Shown here piece by piece: positions 30,201-36,361 of a DNA stretch of 64,000 nucleotides. The stretch's first letter is position 1. Every line of letters starts with the position of its first letter. This DNA comes from Chitinophaga sp. YR627 (GTDB taxonomy: Bacteria > Bacteroidota > Bacteroidia > Chitinophagales > Chitinophagaceae). A program made the position numbers and the translations under genes. The notes below the pieces were generated by a model, which saw only the letters and a program-made list of their open reading frames with translations, was not told the DNA's origin and searched no databases. The stretch covers positions 496,001 through 560,000 of the forward strand of contig NZ_FOUX01000006.1 of the NCBI RefSeq assembly GCF_900114995.1, given 5' to 3'.

Positions 30201-31593
30201 CCGGGAAGAACTGACAAAAGAACGGTTTATCAATAATCCATATGTTGAAGGCGAACGTCTTTATTGCACCGGAGACCTGGCCCGCTGGGCAGAAGATGGT
30301 AGCGTCGAATACCTGGGCCGTAGCGATAACCAGGTAAAGATCCGCGGTTATCGCATAGAAACAGGTGAAATAGAAAATTCATTATTAGCCTATCCGGAAA
30401 TAAAAGAAGCCGTTGTACAGGCATATAAAACGCCTTCCGGCGATAAATTACTGGTGAGTTACATCGTATGGCGCGATACAGTAATGGAAGATGGCTTGCA
30501 GGAATGGCTGCGCAATAAACTGCCCCGCTACATGCATCCGACTTATAACATTACAGTAGAAAGCCTGCCACTCACCGCTAACGGTAAAGTCGATCGCAAA
30601 AAATTGCCTGACCCGGATATAACAACCAGCACGGTATACGAAGCGCCGCGCACGGCAACAGAACAGACCTTAACCGCCATATGGGAAGAACTCCTGCAAC
30701 GTAGCCCGGTCGGTATTCATGACAACTTCTTCGCACTGGGCGGCCACTCACTGAAAGGCATCCGCCTGATGGTAAAAGTAGCAAGGGTGTTTAACCGCAG
30801 GGCAAGTATCCGCGAACTATATGAATATCCGGATATCGCTTCACTGGCCGCCTTCCTGGATAGACCGGAAGATGCAGCTGAAAACCTGCTCTTCCCGCTG
30901 AACCAGTCGCAGGAAACAGATACGCCACCGCTGATCTTTATTCCACCGATCATTGGTTCAGCCACTATCTACAAACAACTGGCAGAGCAACTGGAAGAAC
31001 AATATACCTGCTATGGTTTGCAGTATAAAGGTTTTGACGGTGGTGCGTTTGCCACATCTGTTGAAGAAATGGCAACAGCCTTCGTAGACCAGTTACTGGA
31101 AAAAGTACCGGCAGAAGAATACATGCTGATGGGTTATTCAATGGGTGCTTTGATCGCTTATGAAACAACCCGTCAGTTAGAAGCCGCGGGTAGAACGGTG
31201 ACGCTCCTGTTGCTCGACAAAGAAGCGCCTGCACGCACGTCCGGAATAAAAGTACTGCCCGCGGGCGATCTACTGGAACAACGCTTCGTCCGGGAGTTAC
31301 GCAGCTGGGGATTGTCCGAAGGTGACCTGCCACAGGAAGAACACCTGAAGAAAATGTACCAGTCTTCCTGTAACATGCTGCATGCTTATCAGCCAACAGG
31401 TCAGATCAAAGGTGATATCGTCGCTTTTGAAGCAGACGGCAGAGAAGCTACGCTGATGGAAGACTGGCAGCAATTCACAACAGGTAGCTTCGATTACCAT
31501 CGCTTACAGGGCGATCATTACAGTGTAATAAAAGATACCCGCTTACCCGCATATTTATTTCAACTGGGATATTCCAGAAGTCTCATTCATTAA
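21235..31593 (+). CDS. NRPS: docking domain-(C-A-PCP)x3-thioesterase
   Basis: This 3452-residue terminal synthetase is coupled to the previous gene by an ATGA overlap. Residues 1-60 match the TubC-type N-terminal docking domain. Module 1: HHIISDG at 205, A code D-A-K-H-S-G-T-V-N (no confident substrate), PCP Ser 1063. Module 2: HHIITDG at 1256, A code D-A-W-A-L-G-N-V-V, close to Leu codes, PCP Ser 2114. Module 3: HHIIADG at 2304, A code D-A-Q-D-L-G-V-V-N, close to the Gln code DAQDLGVVDK, PCP Ser 3172. The thioesterase (about 3210-3452) has GYSMGA with Ser 3302 and GDHYS with His 3428 and should release the product by hydrolysis or cyclization. No E domains are visible, so any D-residues would need dual-function C domains or an external racemase. 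Codes are hand alignments. Confidence 0.95.
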   Translation: MSIAALMTALDDLRVELTLTGDDQLKIIAPQGSIGPNLIEQIREHKEALIRSLKAGKEAAEIRRIPAAPLYEVSHAQRRLWILQQLDDSRCAYNVCIGYELNGALDRNSLKQAFHMLVNRHEILRTVFVSDTAGLWQKVLGTDAAGFNIIDISLEGKDEIDQQQQIEALSDQLWRYAFDLAKGPLLRVQLVTMGENRHVLLMGMHHIISDGWSMEIMMNELVTLYGVASTGADAPEDLRIQYRDFSYWQNRLFESPRMQAHDRYWKEQMSGEIPLLDIATDQPRPAHKSYAGATKTIWFDAAETADLKAMLRTQHGASMFMALTACVNTLLFRYTGQEDIILGTPVAGRNTEALAGQIGCYVNTLALRTRFNGNEGFNALLDKVKEVILNAYEHEVYPFDKLVEELGLVTDPSRSALFDVLISYRKIDESTPANDAEEIVADDDELKVREFVGGDRESSKFDLTFNFEEYSDALWLGINYSTMLFSRQRIDRMLHHFKALLIAVSKNISQPLSAITFLSQEETSLLLNKVDAEPLTGEAQTLPALFEQQAALTPDHIALVAEGNSITYRQLNQDADKIAAGLINRLGVKAGDIVAIKMERTTAAITALLGILKAGAAYLPIDTEYPEERISYMLEDSNARVVLTEELCAVLIAAEENSILTNTAITGNSLAYIIYTSGSTGAPKGVMIEHRSVLHLMAGLRSEMQLQADWQYLLTASLSFDAAVKQIFIPLTIGATLHLCRDTTDVNALLKYIRQQHINVMHAMPMLWKAILAEIAGTGDAPSLCCLSSGGDELDKECMQEMKRRFPQAAIYNTYGPTEICVNALTYDLQQPGVQTPLLGKCLPGYRAYIVDRHGNLMPEGYPGELCIAGTGLARGYLGREQLTQERFVADPYNRGALMYMTGDLVRRAWDGNIEFLGRNDHQVKIRGYRIEIGEVERIVTQFEGVLAAVVAAWQSPAGEKELVCYTVWQADADEAGLRAHLQHFLPRYMHPGYYVTLETLPLNGNGKVERKHLPAPLQEVTGTRYEAPRNEQEAHLVTIWEETLQRKGIGINDNFFELGGHSLKGMRMLSRIRQEFGVDIPFRELFLHATIAGLSAWIQPENIIAPATDDAPVALPPADKYTLSHAQQRLWILDKLEESVTAYNIFTGYELKGSLDITALDAAFRQLQERHEILRTVFRSDEEGPWQYILSQEESGFKMVYTDLSAKGVSAQHKKLTAITNEEKEHRFELDLGPLFRVQLIRLSAIQHVLLLNMHHIITDGWSQEVLMQDLVAFYTAAVLQTTPDLPALAVQYKDYAAWQRKQLTGIPAVKHAAYWREQLRNLPVLELPEDYTRPPLKTFNGATLQTWLDGDDYKTLQQCVHNHNGVSMFMLLIAALKALCYRYTGQEDIVLGTPIAGRDHVALFGQVGFFVNTLVLRTAFDGKGTFDNLLEKVQDTLLDAYEHQFYPFDKLLEDLKITPDRSRSALFDVMVSYAAVNKGYGDQAADELQVMEYEMGEFNMSKFDLTVHFTDYTDQLAIAINYNTDLFAASRINAMLGHLSRLLLAVAETPELPLSRIAYLGEEEQQQLVHTFNNTTTVYDRQSTIQHLFEEQVARNGEATAVIFGDTQLSYTALNDLADKAALTLQQQHNVTNGSLVGLMMDRSDRLIVSLLGILKAGAAYIPIDPSYPAERIRYMLEDSNPAVLISDNPLAAHVAGETSLLTYQQLTTQESIENNGCTIFRTPGATDLAYIIYTSGSTGRPKGVMVEHRSVINLCNWHKQSFGLDGTSRSTIYAGVAFDALGWEIWPYLLSGGCIYPVSAEYRTDANLLQTFIDRNNITHAFVPTALYEELGGRLSQRQDDNLKLLVGGDRLNKVYPGATLINNYGPTESTVVATSGICAVDGKITIGKPVGNTRIYIVDNNLQLVPVGYPGELCIAGEGLARGYLGREELTREKFIDNPFEPGQRMYKTGDLARWTADGNIEFMGRNDHQVKIRGFRIETGEIEQLIQQYPGIAEVLVTTWEPSPIEKELVAYLVWKDNADEQGLRKWLDLQLPRYMHPAVYVMLDRMPLTGNGKVDRQQLPLPQQEVKAARYEGAASDAQQQLINIWESILQRKGIGIHDNFFDLGGHSLKGMRMLWKVQQEFGVDIPFHELFSHATISGLSGLLFGEQQQKTLTLEPVAIQDKYELSHAQKRLWILELLEESAGAYNIVADHTIHGAINLPALETAFKALIERHEILRTVFSSDEETQWQHVLPAAQLPCNMQFTDLSAYDTGMQDRLLDDLRDAERYFRFNLEKGPLFRIQVIQLSATRYHILMNLHHIIADGWSMEVLRTELEQLYAGKGLAPLPVQYRDYAAWHNKQISLDDTHSSYWKTQLSDSIPVLELPTDYTRPAIKTYNGNIESAWLTKETYDGLQACLQNTKGANIFMLLVAGLKALLHRYTGQEDIVLGTVVAGRDHEYLSGQIGFYVNTLVLRTRFSAENTFGELLQEVQQVMLDAYTHQAYPFDKLVEDLDLAADRSRSPLFDVMVSYAKRSESVAGEESNTADQSFKMTGSGTGRVIVSKFDMTVHFAEHESGVEISVVHNTDIFSKQRIRRMLAHMQELFAAISNNTSMPLSVIPYTTANERNTLDAFGYSGYTSYPARHTLHSLFEKQVQRKGDSPAVVYEDQILSYTELNRESDQVASYLRSVYGVQPGDLVGLMMTRSARLMVCLLGILKAGAAYVPIDPEYPADRIQYMLEDSQPRVVITDTDLAAELTASAEVMHAVAEWELLSYYHDDIKVPVDSHSLAYIIYTSGSTGRPKGAMVPHHAVINLCTWLDESIYAPHEGNLTAMLTASVNFDASVQQLFAPLLSGAKLLMISETDRRNAETYIRRLKEQQVSVIDITPGYLRVLLEVLKGTGTKDLHLQYVLVGGEALPAEERALFHQVFQGKTQLINVYGVTEATVNSTYEVVDADSNNSLSIGRPLKNTRIYIFDKNRRPAGIGIPGELCIGGVGVGLGYLNREELTKERFINNPYVEGERLYCTGDLARWAEDGSVEYLGRSDNQVKIRGYRIETGEIENSLLAYPEIKEAVVQAYKTPSGDKLLVSYIVWRDTVMEDGLQEWLRNKLPRYMHPTYNITVESLPLTANGKVDRKKLPDPDITTSTVYEAPRTATEQTLTAIWEELLQRSPVGIHDNFFALGGHSLKGIRLMVKVARVFNRRASIRELYEYPDIASLAAFLDRPEDAAENLLFPLNQSQETDTPPLIFIPPIIGSATIYKQLAEQLEEQYTCYGLQYKGFDGGAFATSVEEMATAFVDQLLEKVPAEEYMLMGYSMGALIAYETTRQLEAAGRTVTLLLLDKEAPARTSGIKVLPAGDLLEQRFVRELRSWGLSEGDLPQEEHLKKMYQSSCNMLHAYQPTGQIKGDIVAFEADGREATLMEDWQQFTTGSFDYHRLQGDHYSVIKDTRLPAYLFQLGYSRSLIH

Positions 31594-31604
31594 CCGTGTT
31601 TATC

Positions 31605-33269
31605 ATGAACCTCATTAGATTACTGAAGTACAAGTCAGGCAGATTTTTTATCATGATCGCTTTGCTGGGAATTGTAAATAGCCTGGTATACGGCAGCATC
31701 ATGGTGTTCATCAACAATGTTATCGCAGGAGAGGGGCTGCCTTTCCTGGCAGCTCCTCAAAGCTGGGTGTACGCCGGATTACTGGTTGTGTCATTCCTGT
31801 TGAATAAAACCTTCCAGACCTATATCGCGAGATTAACAAACAGTATCGTGTTTGAATATGAATCCGGTGTAATCGATAAGCTGAGGGTATCCACCTTTGA
31901 ATCTTTTGAAAAGCTTGGCGCACAAAGAGTATACACCGCTATACAGGATACGCGCCTGCTGGCGCAGGTGCCTTCCAACTTTGTCAATGCGGTGAATTCA
32001 GTCGTGATCATTCTCTGCGGACTGTCCTACATGTTCTGGCTGTCCTGGAAAGCAGGTGCCATGATCCTGTGTTTCATGGGTTTGCTGCTCGCTTTTTATC
32101 TGTTGCGTAACAACTCCATAGAAAAACAACTCAATGAAGTACGTGACCTGCAGAATGATTATCACCGCTATCTGCGCGATTTTCTGAATGGTTTCCGGGA
32201 AATAAAAATGAGCCTGACCAGAAACAACAGCATTTACGAACGGTATATCAAACGCACCCTGCTGGGTAGTAAAGAACTGAATGACCGTACCGCTGTACGT
32301 TATCTCGAAAACGAACTGACAGGCAACTATAGCTGGTATGTGGTCCTCGGACTGATCCTCTTCGTCATGCCCCAGGTACTGAATATACCCATGACGCGTA
32401 TCACCGCTTTTGTGTTCACTATCCTGTATATCATGGGGCCCCTGGCTACGCTGATCTCTTCAGTACCTTTCTTTACCCGGCTGAAAATAGCCGTTGAAAG
32501 AATTGACGGACTGGAAAAAGAAATAGATACCTATCCGCAGTACGACCTGAAAGAACAACCGGTAGAATTGTCCCGCAACTTTACCAGCCTTGAATTCAGA
32601 AACGCTGCCTACGAATACAAAGACGCCGCCGGCAAAAGACTATTTGCAGCTGGTCCTTTTAATATCTCTATCAAAAAAGGAGAGATCATCTTCATAACAG
32701 GAGGGAACGGCAGCGGTAAAAGTACCTTCATCAATCTGCTCACCGGTATTTACATGCCAACACATGGCTCACTGCTCTACAACGGACAGCCCCTCATCAT
32801 GAACAGCTATCCGCATTACAGCGACCGCCTGTCCGCCATCTTTACCGGTGTCTACCTGTTCAACGAAAACTATGACGGTTTTGACCTGGATGAAAATAAT
32901 CCTGTACTACAGAAATACCTCACGATGATGGAGCTGGATGAGGTTGTACGCTTCGACACCCAGAAGAAATCAATAGACAACAAGCTGTCTATGGGCCAAC
33001 GCAAAAGACTGGCCCTGATCTACGCACTGATGGAAAAAAGAGACGTGATGGTACTGGATGAATGGGCGGCCGAACAGGACCCGCATTTCAGAGCCTATTT
33101 CTACGAACAGATCATTCCCGTATTAAAACAAATGAATAAAACGGTCATCGCCGTAACCCACGATGATAAATACTACGGACAGGCAGATCGCATCCTGCAT
33201 TTCGACTTTGGTAAGGTGGCAGAAGATGTGAAACTGCAACATGCAAAACAACCCGAACTCGTAAAATAA
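31605..33269 (+). CDS. Cyclic-peptide-type ABC exporter (fused permease-ATPase)
   Basis: The start is set at ATG 31605, 11 bp after the NRPS stop; GTG 31596 is an in-frame alternative. The protein has 554 residues: an N-terminal membrane domain with about six hydrophobic segments, then a nucleotide-binding domain with Walker A GGNGSGKST (366-374), the signature LSMGQRKR in place of LSGGQ, Walker B VMVLDEWAAEQDP and the H-loop VTHDD. This layout and the LDEWAAEQDP string are typical of the SyrD/PvdE-like peptide exporters beside NRPS genes. It most likely moves the finished or nearly finished product across the inner membrane. Six base pairs separate it from the thioesterase gene. Confidence 0.9.
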   Translation: MNLIRLLKYKSGRFFIMIALLGIVNSLVYGSIMVFINNVIAGEGLPFLAAPQSWVYAGLLVVSFLLNKTFQTYIARLTNSIVFEYESGVIDKLRVSTFESFEKLGAQRVYTAIQDTRLLAQVPSNFVNAVNSVVIILCGLSYMFWLSWKAGAMILCFMGLLLAFYLLRNNSIEKQLNEVRDLQNDYHRYLRDFLNGFREIKMSLTRNNSIYERYIKRTLLGSKELNDRTAVRYLENELTGNYSWYVVLGLILFVMPQVLNIPMTRITAFVFTILYIMGPLATLISSVPFFTRLKIAVERIDGLEKEIDTYPQYDLKEQPVELSRNFTSLEFRNAAYEYKDAAGKRLFAAGPFNISIKKGEIIFITGGNGSGKSTFINLLTGIYMPTHGSLLYNGQPLIMNSYPHYSDRLSAIFTGVYLFNENYDGFDLDENNPVLQKYLTMMELDEVVRFDTQKKSIDNKLSMGQRKRLALIYALMEKRDVMVLDEWAAEQDPHFRAYFYEQIIPVLKQMNKTVIAVTHDDKYYGQADRILHFDFGKVAEDVKLQHAKQPELVK

Positions 33270-33274
33270 ATGCC

Positions 33275-33961
33275 ATGAATATATTCTCGATTCCCTTTGC
33301 AGGTGGCAGCGTCTACTCTCTCAAACCTTTCGAGATCTATATGAACGAAGGAGTACGCTGGATACCGCTCGAGCCGCCCGGCAGGGGAAGGCGGATAAGA
33401 GAACCCCTGATCAAAGACCTGCAGCAGATGGCAGCAGACATTTTTAATCAGATCCGCTCCGGCCTGGATGAGCCTTATGCCTTCTATGGTCATAGCATGG
33501 GTGCCATGCTGGCTTACCTGGTTACGCGAATGGCATTAGATGCCGATCTGCCGCCACCCACCAGATTGTTCCTGTCAGGTTGTGGCGCTCCTGCCAGCAA
33601 ATCGAAAATGCCCGGCAGACATAAACTACCCAAAACGGAATTCTGGAAAGCATTGAAAGAACTGGGTGGCAGCCCGGACGAAGTCTTGCAGAACGAAGAA
33701 CTGCAACATTATTTTGAACCCATTCTCCGCGCCGATTTTGAGGCCATTGAAAAATATGACTATCAGGAAGCAACACCGTTTGACATACCTGTTACCGTCA
33801 TCATAGGATATGATGAATTTGTCACCCGTGAAGAAGCAGAACAATGGCAAATGGAAACACTGGCGCCAATCGATGTGATATCCTATCCAGGTAACCATTT
33901 CTTCATCTTCGATCGTGCATTTGATATTGCACGCCTCATTAAAAAAACGCTAAACGTCTAA
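33275..33961 (+). CDS. Type II thioesterase
   Basis: This 228-residue alpha/beta hydrolase resembles GrsT/LgrE. It has FPFAGGS-like IPFAGGS near the start, GHSMGA with Ser 74, Asp 180 in GYDEF and His 208 in GNHFF. Such enzymes free stalled or mis-primed carrier domains by hydrolysing wrong acyl groups from the phosphopantetheine arm. Its place between exporter and hydroxylase genes in the same direction fits an editing role in this cluster. That role may matter here because one module appears unable to load its own carrier. Confidence 0.92.
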   Translation: MNIFSIPFAGGSVYSLKPFEIYMNEGVRWIPLEPPGRGRRIREPLIKDLQQMAADIFNQIRSGLDEPYAFYGHSMGAMLAYLVTRMALDADLPPPTRLFLSGCGAPASKSKMPGRHKLPKTEFWKALKELGGSPDEVLQNEELQHYFEPILRADFEAIEKYDYQEATPFDIPVTVIIGYDEFVTREEAEQWQMETLAPIDVISYPGNHFFIFDRAFDIARLIKKTLNV

Positions 33962-33971
33962 TAAATTAATT

Positions 33972-35579
33972 ATGAACAACAGGCCGTTATACCTCAAGCC
34001 CAATGTAGTCCTGGAGCCGCTTTATTTTCAGTGGTACGCCTGGTCGCACCTCATCTCCCCGGCAACGGGCGCGATGAACATCGTAGGCAGACACCTGAAA
34101 ATCATGGACTCCTACGTACAGGCGCCTGCCATCCATGCAGCTGCCGCAAAGAACCCGAAACTGCTGGGTGGCCCTTTTATGGATTATGGCGCCAACCGCG
34201 TAGAAGAAATAAAACAACTACGCGATGGCACAAAGCAGAAAGGCGCCTTACAGCTGGCATTTACCGCAGCCATCAAAGAACTGGATGCCCTGCTGAAACA
34301 ATATGATAAAGGCACCTCGCTCGAACCGCTATATGAAAAAGTACCCGACGTCCTGAAAGGATATGTCGAACTGGTATATGACCTGAATAATAACCCTTCT
34401 TTCCGCCTGATAGAAGCATTACTCTACAAAAGCCCTATATATGATGAAAGCCTCCAGAGCATCTCCATGTGGATCACGGAAAACGATGAAAGACCCTTTG
34501 TTCTCAGTACCCCCCGTTTAGAAGAACCGGATGTACTGAACCTCGAAATTCCTTTCCGTCATCCCTTTATAGATGCGGTGTCCCGCATGAAAAGAGAGCC
34601 TTCTACGATGGAAGAACTCATGGAGACGGTGGACTTCGATATCAGTAACCCTGCATTGTTCGAATCCTTCTTTACGGAAGAAGCCCCCGTTCCCTACGAA
34701 CCTTATGAAGGGGATAGGATCAGGATGCGCTACTTCGGTCATGCCTGTATCCTGGTGGAAACTAAAAACACATCTATCCTGGTTGACCCGCTGGTTGCCT
34801 ACTACGGATACCAGCATGAAGTAGACCGGTTTTCTGATGTGGATCTGCCCGATGAGATCGACTACGTGCTCATCACACACAACCACCAGGATCACATCCT
34901 CTTCGAAACATTATTGCCATTACGGCATAAGATTAAAAACCTGGTGATCCCTAAAACAACTTCCGGCTCACTACAGGATCCCTGTCTCAAACTGATGTTT
35001 AAAGCAATCGGATTTAAGAACGTCATTGAGATCGGTAACCTGGACGATATCACACTGGGAGACTGCACCATCACCGGTATTCCTTTCATAGGAGAACATT
35101 GCGATCTGAACATCAACACCAAGAGCTGCTATCACGTAAAGACAGACGGTTTCTCCGTTCTTTTCTGTGCGGACTCCTGCAATGTTGAACCCCGTTTGTA
35201 CCAGCACGTACAAAAAGTGATCGGAAACGTCGATGTCCTCTTCCTCGGAATGGAATGTGATGGTGCACCGCTGACCTGGTTGTACGGACCACTACTGACA
35301 GAAGAACTGTCACGCGAGAAAGACTTCTCCCGACGATTGGCTGGTTCTGATTACCAGCGTGGAATAGACCTGGTAAAAGCCCTCTCGCCGGCTGAAGTAT
35401 ATGTTTACGCAATGGGGCTGGAGCCATGGCTGGAATTTATCAGCAGTATCCGCTACGATGAACGGGCTAACCCCATCGTAGCCTCCAACAGACTGATTGC
35501 CGAATGCCTCAAAGAAGGCATTGTAGCCGAACGCCTGTTCGGAGAAAAAGAACTGCTCTATGAATCTGTATTGGTTTAA
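33972..35579 (+). CDS. CmlA-like diiron beta-hydroxylase (MBL fold)
   Basis: This 535-residue protein matches CmlA of chloramphenicol biosynthesis in length and layout: an N-terminal domain of about 240 residues, then a metallo-beta-lactamase fold. The metal motif is H303-N-H305-Q-D307-H308, with further candidate ligands E375 in GEHCD and D401 in FCADSC. Each sits two positions below the CmlA ligands as I recall them. The family hydroxylates the beta-carbon of an amino acid while it is bound to a PCP. Which residue is modified here cannot be read from sequence; Asp, Leu, Gln and the residue of the undetermined module are all possible. The new hydroxyl would be a natural target for the carbamoyltransferase at 41467. 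Confidence 0.85.
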   Translation: MNNRPLYLKPNVVLEPLYFQWYAWSHLISPATGAMNIVGRHLKIMDSYVQAPAIHAAAAKNPKLLGGPFMDYGANRVEEIKQLRDGTKQKGALQLAFTAAIKELDALLKQYDKGTSLEPLYEKVPDVLKGYVELVYDLNNNPSFRLIEALLYKSPIYDESLQSISMWITENDERPFVLSTPRLEEPDVLNLEIPFRHPFIDAVSRMKREPSTMEELMETVDFDISNPALFESFFTEEAPVPYEPYEGDRIRMRYFGHACILVETKNTSILVDPLVAYYGYQHEVDRFSDVDLPDEIDYVLITHNHQDHILFETLLPLRHKIKNLVIPKTTSGSLQDPCLKLMFKAIGFKNVIEIGNLDDITLGDCTITGIPFIGEHCDLNINTKSCYHVKTDGFSVLFCADSCNVEPRLYQHVQKVIGNVDVLFLGMECDGAPLTWLYGPLLTEELSREKDFSRRLAGSDYQRGIDLVKALSPAEVYVYAMGLEPWLEFISSIRYDERANPIVASNRLIAECLKEGIVAERLFGEKELLYESVLV

Positions 35580-35594
35580 CCTGAATCTTTTTTT

Positions 35595-36254
35595 ATGGTG
35601 TACGTTTATTACTGTGAAAACAGCCCGCTGCCAGAGGCCATTTACAAGGCCTGGTTGTGTTTGATGCCCGGTCAGTTTGTGAACCGGTTGAGCAGGCTGG
35701 TGCACCGGCACGATGCACAGGCCAGCCTGCTGGGTCGCATGCTGCTGCTGTACGCGTTACGGCAGCTGGGATACGGACATTTGTCGCTGAATGACATCAA
35801 GTTCTCATCCTATCAACGACCCTTTTTCGAAAATACCAACCTCGATTTCAATATCTCTCATTCCGGCGATTATGTGATCTGCGCCATCGCAGAACATAAC
35901 AGGATCGGGATCGATATCGAGGCGGTAAAGCCGGTATGCCTGGAAGACTTTGAAAGCATGTTCTCAGAAAAGGAGCTGGAAGAGATCTACCGCTACCCCG
36001 GACTGGAACAGGACGCTTTCTATAATCTCTGGACACAGAAAGAAGCCCTGGTAAAAGCAGAAGGCTCCGGACTTAATTTCCCGGTCAAAGACATTCTTGT
36101 CCAGAATGGCTGTGCCAACCTCGCCGGGCATACCTGGCACCTCTATGATCTCGTTCTCATGGACGGGTACAAAGTGCATCTGGCGATGCAAGTGCCGGAA
36201 AGTGAAACAATTAGAGTAAAACCCTTATGTACGGAGGATATCATTGAATCCTGA
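35595..36254 (+). CDS. 4'-phosphopantetheinyl transferase, Sfp type
   Basis: This 219-residue enzyme converts apo carrier proteins to holo form using CoA. It carries FNISHSGDYV, the Mg/CoA motif GIDIEAV near residue 105 and WTQKEALVKAEGSGL from residue 146, all diagnostic of the Sfp/AcpT superfamily. It lies 15 bp after the hydroxylase gene and is the last gene before an internal promoter candidate. It is the obvious activator for the ACP and PCP domains encoded in this window. Confidence 0.93.
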   Translation: MVYVYYCENSPLPEAIYKAWLCLMPGQFVNRLSRLVHRHDAQASLLGRMLLLYALRQLGYGHLSLNDIKFSSYQRPFFENTNLDFNISHSGDYVICAIAEHNRIGIDIEAVKPVCLEDFESMFSEKELEEIYRYPGLEQDAFYNLWTQKEALVKAEGSGLNFPVKDILVQNGCANLAGHTWHLYDLVLMDGYKVHLAMQVPESETIRVKPLCTEDIIES

Positions 36255-36296
36255 CCCCCGGTTTTGGTACTTAAAAAATGCCGGTTGGTGTAACAG

Positions 36297-36329
36297 TTTT
36301 TAACCCATCTTTTCTGCAGATTAAGTTTG
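36297..36329 (+). promoter_or_regulatory. Bacteroidota-type promoter for the outer-membrane protein gene
   Basis: The -7 box TAAGTTTG at 36322-36329 fits TAnnTTTG. A weak -33 element (TTTTT, 36297-36301) lies 20 nt upstream. The predicted transcript start leaves a leader of about 26 nt before ATG 36362, and this places the upstream in-frame ATG 36278 outside the message. Confidence 0.45.
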
Positions 36330-36361
36330 GGAAACAATCATTACCTCAAATAACAATTATT

